This document shows positions 56,680 to 64,000 of a stretch of 64,000 nucleotides of DNA, one piece after another. Source of the DNA: Schistocerca nitens. Lineage: Eukaryota; Arthropoda; Insecta; Orthoptera; Acrididae. A model generated the notes under the pieces. It had not been told where the DNA came from, searched no databases, and worked only from the letters and a program-made list of their open reading frames with translations. Each line of letters begins with the position of its first letter. Positions within the stretch are counted from its first letter, which is position 1. The stretch lies in NCBI RefSeq assembly GCF_023898315.1, contig NC_064621.1, positions 534,585,383 through 534,649,382 on the forward strand, in the 5' to 3' direction. The translations under genes and the position numbers were made by a program.

Positions 56680-59600
56680 TTGTGTGTTTCATTTTCCAGA
56701 ACATGCCTGTCCTACCTTCTATGTAAATTATTCCAAAGTGGTGACACACGGCTGATGCAGACCAATTGCTTTGCACGTGAGATACATCACGGTTCACTCC
56801 GACAAGGTCGTTTCCACTGACACCGATGCCACTTAATCGCATGGCGAGCTGCCTCTTAGTCATTTCCCATGTCACCAGCCAGATACTACCTTTCTGGCTT
56901 ACCCGCCTGGCCCTCTGGTTAAAGCAAGTTGAGGCCAGCTCCCATTGCAGTGGCACATCACAACATACAATGTACACTTATATTGTTAGCCTGTTCAAGA
57001 AGTGCTACATCACCAAGGTTGATGACTTGGTTACGATATCAGCTCTGCCATACCAGCATCTCAAGAGGAAGCACATATGCCACCTCTCCAGATCTCCAGC
57101 TGTAAGTGTACGCAGCTAATTACTGGCACTACTGCTCCAACTCTGCAGCACGGCTGGCATCAGCACAGATTCAGACAAGTTGTTCCATGTGCTTTGGCTG
57201 AACCAGTTGTCTAGCCAGGCAGGTGCCATCTTCACAACTCAGCAGTCACTTACCCAACAATGCTCACCAACACTGTGTTTGAAGGCCTCACTGCAGCCCC
57301 ACGTTCTGGGCCAGCTCCTGCTGCCGCTACCAGTGCCTCCCTCAACACGACAACTACGCTGCTGGCCAGCACAGTGGGCAGCAATGCCATGGCACCCATC
57401 GTGGCCAGCCAGGGATTCCAGTTACTTTCGGCCTAGATCGAAGCTCTCGCAGTGCAAATATCTGCACTTTGTGCACAGCCGCCTGCTGTTCCCGCACCAC
57501 CACACCTTTGCCAGCACATATGGGACCAAGGATGTACCGAAGACCAACCTACTATATGTTGGACCACTGCACATTTGAAAAACAAGCTCCCCACTGCTGT
57601 CCACCATGCAACCATCCAGACATCAGCAGCATCTGTGAGTGAGCACACACTTACAGCACACTGCCTCAAATTGCACGTTTGTCGATGACAAAAAGTCTGG
57701 CCAGTGTTAAATTATACACACTGGTTCCCGATTTGTGTGTGTATCCATGAACACTCCTCCCTAAGCATCAACCAACACCGCCATTTCGACTGTCAAATGC
57801 CAACAACTCGTGCATCGTTACCAATGGGTGTCTGCTCGATGCACTTGGCGACTGGACCTAGGCTTGCACCACACCTTCAGCTGGCAAGTCACCATCGCAG
57901 AGATGATGCCGATTTCTTAGCACATTTTCGGCTTTTTCCTGACATTGTCAGCTGTCATCTTATCAACATGGACTCTGATCGATCAATCGGCAGGTTCTGC
58001 CACATTGCACAAAACTTTGTGCTGAAGCTTGTCTGCGCTGATGATGCAGGGCAGTACCAGGACCTCCTTGACAGTTTCCCAGCGATCACATGTCCACCTG
58101 TAGCACCACAAGAAGTACGGCACAGCACGGTCCATCATATCCACACCATGCCTGATCCTCCAGTTTTCAGCAAACCACAACACATCCCACCGGAACAACT
58201 TGCTGCTGCTAAAGTCAAAATCAAGATTATACTTCAGAATGGCATCATTCGCCACTCAGGCAGCCCTCGGTCCTCTCCTCCACACCTGGTACAGAGGAAG
58301 AACGAATCCTGGCAGCCCTGCAATGATGACTGTGCTTTTAATGCATACACTACCCCAAACAAATATCGGGCCCCAAAACTTCACAACCTCAACCACATCC
58401 CCAGTGGCGATTTAGTGTTCGACAGCCTCGATTTCACGAAGGCACTAACACAGATAAAAGTCGCCATAGAAGGCATCTTGAAGACAGCCGTCACCACATC
58501 CTTTAGCCTCTTCGAATCAGTTTAAGCGACATTTGGTCTCCGAAATACTGCATAGACATGGCAGTGATTCAACGATAGTGCACTGTATGATGTACCTTTT
58601 GTTTCGTCTACCTAGATGACGTATTGGTGTTTTCTTCTTCACAACACCAACACTGAACATCTGTCACCAGTGTTTCACTGGCTGAACGACTTTTGGGTCG
58701 GAGTTGGAGTCACCCAGGAGATATTCCTTGGCCACCAGAGTTGTATAGACAGTGTCAGCCCCTCCCCAAAATAGTTGAGACTACTCAGGAAATTCAGCAT
58801 CCACAAACTTTCAGAGAATTCTGTTAGCTCCTTGGGATGCTGAACTTCTACCACCATCATCTCCTTAGCACAGCCTTCATTCAAAAGCCACTGATGAATG
58901 TTCTTACTAGTTCTAACACTAATAGCAACAAACATGTTCCTTGGACAGACCATATGACACTACCGTAACTGCTGCTAAGAACAGTCTTGCGATGCTGCAC
59001 TTCTGTTTCACCCATCACATGCCCAACATGCACTGGTGGTCAACGACAGGCAGCAGCATACCTTGGTGCAGTCTTGTAGTAACCCTTCAATGTTCCTTGC
59101 AATTGTTGGCCTTCTTTCCAAGAAGCTCACAGTGGAGCAACTAAGACAGGAAGCTGCTTTCTATTTATGAGGCAATCCGCTACTTTTGCCCATCACTGGA
59201 GGCTAGGAACTTTATGATATTTACCAACCACTAACTCATGTACAACTTCAAACAGATCAGTTCCCACCATGCCCAGTTCCACTAATGTAAATATGTCTGG
59301 AAGCTCAGCACAGACATTTGGCATATCTAGGGAAAGGACAATATTGTTGCTGACTGTCACAAGTCGCTGGGATTGCTGGTTGCATCAATTTTGCTGTCCT
59401 GACTACAGCACAAGAGGTCGCTATTGAGCTGGACTCTTACCGTCATCCCGAATACTGGCCTCAGACTGAAGTGTGTGTCTATCCCTGGCAAAGACACAAC
59501 AGTTCTGTAACACCTCCACTGTCACTGTCAAGTCATGTCCTTTCCTACCAGCTCCTTTCTGCTGGCAGGTCTTTGACAAAATGTACGACATGTGTCACCC

Positions 59601-60150
59601 TGATGTTAAGGCTATTGCCAGGCTCCTCGCCCATTGCTATGCATGGTCTGGCATCTTCTCAGACTGCCACAACTAGGTCCACTGCTGCGATGCTTCCTGT
59701 CAGCATAGTGAGGTTGGCCAGCATGTCCATCCTACTGTTAGTGATTTCACTGAGGCTACAGGGATGTTTACCGAAGTCCATATTGCTATTGTCAGTCCCC
59801 TACCCATCTCTGACAGCCTGTGGTACCTTTTAACCATCATCAATCGTTTCACACTCCGGCCAGAGGTGACATCAATTCCTGACATATCAGCTGAAAGAAT
59901 GGCATGAGCTGTCATCAGTATGTGGATAGTTCATTTTGGTCTCCACTCCACATCTCCACGGATTGTAGAAGGCAAACTGAACCACAGCTTGCCCGACTCT
60001 GTGCACTCATCACCACCACATATCAACCAGCCAGCAATGATATGGTCAAACGATGGTATCACATTTTGAAGGCTGTTCAACTTTGCCATGACACAGAGTG
60101 GACTACTGCACTACTTACTGACTCACTCTTTCTTTCTTTCAGGGGTGTGG
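56680..60150 (+). mobile_element. Ty3/gypsy-type retrotransposon remnant (gag-pol)
   Basis: 56826-57680 is probably gag-like, with Ala/Pro/Gln-rich open frames. 57704-58525 encodes a pol start with QYQDLLDSFPAITCPP, HHIHTMPDPPVFSKPQHIPP, AAAKVKIKIILQNGIIRHSG and FDSLDFTKALTQIKVAIEGI, the beginning of a gypsy RT. Decayed RT follows to 58900, then RNase H-like KLLSIYEAIRYFCPSLEARN, and an integrase-like part near 59960-60110 (QLARLCALITTTYQPASNDM, TEWTTALLTDS). Stops and shifts are present throughout. The end is cut off near 60140 by unrelated sequence. LTRs are not identified. No envelope-like frame was seen. Confidence 0.88.
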
Positions 60151-60960
60151 GTGGTACCGAAGATGTCGTGAAATTAGGGGGGCGGGGTGGGAGGAGGGTC
60201 TTAGAGAGAGCCTTTTATTCACACATGTCATTGTCGCACCCCTCAATCATCACGCCATAGGAGGGTGCGAAATGGGAGTGCTGAAAAAGAATAAACACCT
60301 TTCGATGTTTTGGATCACTTTCAAATTTCATTGAAAGGTTTTGAACTGTCCCTAATGGTCCCACAGTGTATTCCAGAACAAAAATTGCAGTCATACTACT
60401 GTCCAAAGTTGTCAGATCATGTACAATGGGGGGCCAGCCCCACAATGTCCTTAAGAGTACGGTTAAATCATCCAGAGGGTGTCAGCAGCATTCAACGTTG
60501 TCAAGAACATCATCCTGTTGCTCATCACGCTGGAAACTGTCATTTTTGACTGTGAAATTTTTGGGAATCAACACCCCATGAGTGTAGGTGGTTTCATTCA
60601 CACCCTTCATGTCATCTCCCTAGGCTTTTCATGTCGATTGTGAGTGGTAGTGTGTCCGAAACATTTTCCTCAACCACCCATTAGAAAACCACAATATTTC
60701 TGGGCTGGGTGTCATGGTTCTGACATCCATCACAGGGGTGTCAAAAGAAGGGATGAAATGTGAGTAAGTAGCTTTGTGACAACCTTCCAATTGTGTGACA
60801 TGGTCACGATGGCATTAGGCAGAATTGTGGTGGAATTTGGTGCCAATGTGACATCATTAACCCACTTTATACCTCACATGAACTTCTGAGCTGTCACCTT
60901 CTTTTTACATGAATAACAACAACATCCAACACTCAACAAGCATTCAAGTAATTACAAATA
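60150..60960. other. Unassigned GT-rich segment between gypsy and Tc1 elements
   Basis: Sequence with higher GC than the intron and repeated words such as GGGTGTC and TGTGACA. No protein domain is recognised. It begins abruptly at the gypsy integrase break, so it probably belongs to another, nonautonomous or decayed, repeat. The TA at 60959-60960 is the Tc1 target site. Confidence 0.4.
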
Positions 60961-62382
60961 CACTCCTGGAAATGGAAAAAAGAACACATTGACACCGGTG
61001 TGTTTGACCCACCATACTTGCTCCAGACACTGCGAGAGGGCTGTACAAGCAATGATCACACGCACGGCACAGCGGACACACCAGGAACCGCGGTGTTGGC
61101 CGTCGAATGGCGCTAGCTGCGCAGCATTTGTGCACCGCCGCCGTCAGTGTCAGCCAGTTTGCCGTGGCATACGGAGCTCCATCGCAGTCTTTAACACTGG
61201 TAGCATGCCGCGACAGCGTGGACGTGAACCGTATGTGCAGTTGACGGACTTTGAGCGAGGGCGTATAGTGGGCATGCGGGAGGCCGGGTGGACGTATCGC
61301 CGAATTGCTCAACACGTGGGGCGTGAGGTCTCCACAGTACATCGATGTTGTCGCCAGTGGTCGGCGGAAGGTGCACGTGCCCGTCGACCTGGGACCGGAC
61401 CGCAGCGACGCACGGATGCACGCCAAGACCGTAGGATCCTACGCAGTGCCGTAGGGGATCGCACCGCCACTTCCCAGCAAATTAGGGACACTGTTGCTCC
61501 TGGGGTATCGGCGAGGACCATTCGCAACCGTCTCCATGAAGCTGGGCTACGGTCCCGCACACCGTTAGGCCGTCTTCCGCTCACGCCCCAACATCGTGCA
61601 GCCCGCCTCCAGTGGTGTTGCGACAGGCGTGAATGGAGGGACGAATGGAGACGTGTCGTCTTCAGCGATGAGAGTCGCTTCTGCCTTGGTGCCAATGATG
61701 GTCGTATGCGTGTTTGGCGCCGTGCAGGTGAGCGCCACAATCAGGACTGCATACGACCGAGGCACACAGGGCCAACACCCGGCATCATGGTGTGGGGAGC
61801 GATCTCCTACACTGGCCGTACACCACTGGTGATCGTCGAGGGGACACTGAATAGTGCACGGTACATCCAAACCGTCATCGAACCCATCGTTCTACCATTC
61901 CTAGACCGCCAAGGGAACTTGCTGTTCCAACAGGACAATGCACGTCCGCATGTATCCCGTGCCACCCAACGTGCTCTAGAAGGTGTAAGTCAACTACCCT
62001 GGCCAGCAAGATCTCCGGATCTGTCCCCCATTGAGCATGTTTGGGACTGGATGAAGCGTCGTCTCACGCGGTCTGCACGTCCAGCACGAACGCTGGTCCA
62101 ACTGAGGCGCCAGGTGGAAATGGCATGGCAAGCCGTTCCACAGGACTACATCCAGCATCTCTACGATCGTCTCCATGGGAGAATAGCAGCCTGCATTGCT
62201 GTGAAAGGTGGATATACACTGTACTAGTGCCGACATTGTGCATGCTCTGTTGCCTGTGTCTATGTTCCTGTGGTTCTGTCAGTGTGATCATGTGATATAT
62301 CTGACCCCAGGAATGTGTCAATAAAGTTTCCCCTTCCTGGGACAATGAATTCACGGTGTTCTTATTTCAATTTCCAGGAGTG
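60961..62382 (+). mobile_element. Apparently intact Tc1/mariner-type transposon
   Basis: The terminal inverted repeats begin CACTCCTGGAAAT at 60961 and end ATTTCCAGGAGTG at 62382, about 27 bp with two differences. TA flanks both ends (60959-60960, 62383-62384). The element is 1422 bp and carries one uninterrupted transposase frame. GC content is clearly higher than in neighbouring DNA. It is the only element in the window with complete ends and an open transposase, suggesting recent insertion. Confidence 0.95.
61205..62227 (+). CDS. Tc1/mariner-superfamily transposase, full length
   Basis: The protein is 340 residues starting at MPRQRGREPYVQLTDFERGR; this ATG matches the usual transposase N-terminus and length, although the frame is open upstream to 60989. 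An N-terminal paired helix-turn-helix region (VGMREAGWTYRRIAQHVGRE, VSTVHRCCRQW, then SARTIRNRLHEAGLRSRTP) binds the inverted repeats. Catalytic blocks are VVFSDESRFCLG (first Asp), LLFQQDNARPHVS (second Asp) and SPDLSPIEHVWDWM (Glu). A WGAISYTGRTPLVIVEGTLN segment lies between. I count 32 residues between the second Asp and the Glu, against 34 in classical Tc1. It would cut and paste at TA sites. No stop or frameshift is seen, so it may be active or recently active. Confidence 0.95.
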   Translation: MPRQRGREPYVQLTDFERGRIVGMREAGWTYRRIAQHVGREVSTVHRCCRQWSAEGARARRPGTGPQRRTDARQDRRILRSAVGDRTATSQQIRDTVAPGVSARTIRNRLHEAGLRSRTPLGRLPLTPQHRAARLQWCCDRREWRDEWRRVVFSDESRFCLGANDGRMRVWRRAGERHNQDCIRPRHTGPTPGIMVWGAISYTGRTPLVIVEGTLNSARYIQTVIEPIVLPFLDRQGNLLFQQDNARPHVSRATQRALEGVSQLPWPARSPDLSPIEHVWDWMKRRLTRSARPARTLVQLRRQVEMAWQAVPQDYIQHLYDRLHGRIAACIAVKGGYTLY

Positions 62383-62446
62383 TACTATAACAATTAAAGT
62401 CAAGAGAGATGAGGCATTTCCAAAGGGCGCAAGCTGTACAAAGTGT

Positions 62447-62837
62447 GTTCAAAAAGTAAGGTGAATATATATTTTTACGAAAAAATCTTTATTTATTCAT
62501 CAATATTCATGTTGTCCCCTTCACAGTAATCCCCCTCAGATGCAGTAAACTGGTGTCAATGCTTCTTCCAATCCTCAAAGCACTCTCATAAGCACATTTT
62601 GTTAAAGCATTGAGTACTTCCAGCAATACAGTTTCTATTTCCTCAATCGTTGAAAATCTTCGTCCATTCATAGGTCTCTTCAGCTTTGGGAACAAAAAAA
62701 AGTCGTTGGGGGCCAAATCCGGTAAATGTGTTGGCTGAAGAATGATTGCCATGTTGTTTCTGGCCAAAAAATCTCTCACAAGTAATGATGAATGAGCAGG
62801 TGCATTGTCATGATGCAAAAGCCAAGCCACGGAAAAA
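62447..62837 (-). mobile_element. mariner transposon, C-terminal half only
   Basis: The left terminus GTGTTCAAAAAGTAAGGTGA (62449) is mariner-like. The minus frame 62890-62507 has AWLLHHDNAPAHSSLLVRDF, LPDLAPNDFFLFPKLKRPMN and GRRFSTIEEIETVLLEVLN, with 34 residues between the two Asp (D34D). The upstream half of the transposase and the other inverted repeat are absent. The join to unrelated AT-rich sequence is near 62837. Confidence 0.87.
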
Positions 62838-62934
62838 GAAAGAAAATAAATAAATAAAAAATCAATAATCGAATTATGTTGCCCACGCAATTTAAAAAGC
62901 CACCTTAGTTTTTGAGCAGCTCTCGTAAGATGGT

Positions 62935-63490
62935 GTTGTATTCACAACTACAAGTTTCATGTCAATATACAATATAGATGCACCTTCATGTTTATAATGG
63001 TTATATTTCCATAATGTAGATAGACAATTATGAAGCCTCGATTTTGGGAATTTATTCCCATTAGGAATCAAACTACATTGTAGAGCAGTCATAATAAAAT
63101 TGAGTATACCTAAAAGATGCTTGACAAAATGTACAAAGCATGACTGCTGAATTAGCCAGGCTGGATAACACCCCTAAGAATATATTACATAATCCAGTAA
63201 ACACCAGTTGTATAAAATCAATGTAAGTAAAACTTAAAACCTTGTGCGATGTGCGTACTTCCCCATATTGCTAACAGGCCTATATGGTGTAAGCAGCCTG
63301 TGGCGGTTAGCAATACACTGGAAGGCAGAAGGCAACTGTGCCAAAGAGGATAACTTCCCAAAGGATGGGACTCCATAACTGTCCACCTACAGTATGGAAA
63401 TATAACCATTACGAACCAGAAGATGCTTCTATATTGATATGAATCTGGTAGCTGCAAATGAAGCACCTCCATACAGCTATGCACCTTTTC
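62935..63490. mobile_element. Fold-back pair of a dispersed repeat
   Basis: A block at about 62945-63035 (TTTCATGTCAATATACAATA, ATGGTTATATTTCCATAATG) is inverted at about 63370-63460 (TATGGAAATATAACCATTAC, ATTGATATGAATCTGG). The two arms have diverged and surround about 330 bp. No protein is encoded. Confidence 0.6.
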
Positions 63491-63615
63491 GGAAACAACT
63501 CTCATTCTAGACTTCAACTGTTGTAACTTTTATGATAATTTGAAAATATTGAGTGTCAAATGATGTTGATCTTACTCACAATGTATGTGAGCTGTGATTG
63601 CCCTCCCCAGAAAGT

Positions 63616-63650
63616 TTTTTTTTTTTTTTTTCCTTTTTTTCCATGTGTCG
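63616..63650. repeat. T-rich tract
   Basis: A run of T with few interruptions. It may be the complement of a retroposon tail belonging to the minus-strand sequence at 63650-64000. Confidence 0.8.
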
Positions 63651-63751
63651 ACACCTTGCTATTCGAAGTGTCACCATGCTGGAGAGTGATGTATGGTTCT
63701 AAGCTTTTGTGCCAGTACAGAGGAAGGTTGTGGGCATCTTTGAGTCAAATT

Positions 63752-63994
63752 TCATATTTGTGCATTGCCACAGGAGAGAATTGTGGGATTTTGAAAAGCT
63801 ATACCTTTTTTCTGTGGTGTATGTATTTTATCAGTAACTTCATCAAGAGCTGTTTTATCTCTTAATAACATGCACTGATGCTCCAGAATGTAATGCGCTT
63901 TCTGGTTCTCTATTACCCATTTTTCCACAAGAGTAATAAATCGAAAGTGCCTTACTTTTATTAATAGTTTTTCTCTCTGGGCTATTGGACTCAT
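63752..63994 (-). pseudogene. Unrecognised minus-strand open frame at the window edge
   Basis: The frame reads MSPIAQREKLLIKVRHFRFI, TLVEKWVIENQKAHYILEHQ, CMLLRDKTALDEVTDKIHTP and FQNPTILSCGNAQI. It has normal protein composition and continues weakly below 63752 (QRCPQPSSVLAQKLRTIHHS). I associate it with dispersed repeat-coded sequence but cannot name it. The nearby T-rich tract, which would be a poly-A on this strand, suggests a retroposed origin. Confidence 0.35.
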
Positions 63995-64000
63995 ACCTCT

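Noticed and set aside
60989-61204. 72-residue N-terminal extension of the Tc1-type transposase
   Set aside because: The extension lies in the element's 5' UTR, lacks helix-turn-helix similarity and starts 28 bp inside the element; the ATG at 61205 gives the standard length.
61309-61740. 143-residue minus-strand open frame
   Set aside because: Antisense shadow of the GC-rich transposase gene.
50640-64000. Upstream rdgA exons (C1 domains, INPKSGG motif)
   Set aside because: I looked on the minus strand for these motifs and saw none; they are taken to lie beyond the window.

Overview
This is an animal, almost certainly insect, genomic window. It holds one host gene spread over about 49 kb of the minus strand, with introns filled by layered transposable elements. 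The host gene is a type IV (zeta/iota-like) diacylglycerol kinase, the orthologue of Drosophila rdgA. Nine exons (50637 down to about 1551) join through GT-AG junctions whose reading phases all match. Together they give about 533 codons of coding sequence. They run from the glycine-rich catalytic loop, through the kinase accessory domain, to an acidic linker that precedes the ankyrin repeats in this family. The N-terminal C1 domains, the start of the catalytic domain and the ankyrin repeats are not in the window. Large introns (up to 16.8 kb), AT-rich DNA, tRNA-derived SINEs and an RTE LINE with a CAA-type tail suggest a large orthopteran genome such as a grasshopper. That assignment is inference from remembered repeat similarity.

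Layout. 1-1550: probable intron, or 3' UTR if an alternative stop is used. 1551-2812: two rdgA exons. 2813-19622: a 16.8 kb intron holding an uncharacterised multicopy gene family (3909-5551), an RNase H LINE, a Penelope-like element, a jockey/CR1-type LINE split by an RTE LINE and a fold-back element, and a second LINE apparently split by a Tc1-like element. 19623-23408: two exons around a short transposon with about 110-bp inverted ends. 23409-31652: Penelope-like fold-back, a second uncharacterised multicopy family (25.4-27.8 kb) and two SINEs with target-site duplications. 31653-33899: two exons. 33900-38396: a 2.2 kb head-to-head Penelope-like palindrome and a chimeric repeat with an RTE tail. 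38397-46984: a mariner inside a pair of inverted repeats, and a hAT element broken by a Tc1 element. 46985-50637: two exons. 50638-64000: Tc1 remnant, SINE inserted next to an RT-bearing LINE, copia and gypsy remnants, one apparently intact Tc1/mariner-type element (60961-62382), and a mariner fragment.

Function. The only evident host function is DAG-to-phosphatidic-acid kinase signalling. Almost everything else is mobile DNA in decay. The most interesting leads are the paired inverted Penelope-like copies inside transcribed introns, recurrent hammerhead-like CTGATGA...GAAA segments in the repeats, the uncorrupted 340-residue transposase whose last two catalytic residues are 32 rather than 34 residues apart, and two multicopy coding families of unknown function. 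I did not find a CRISPR, operon or other bacterial-type system.
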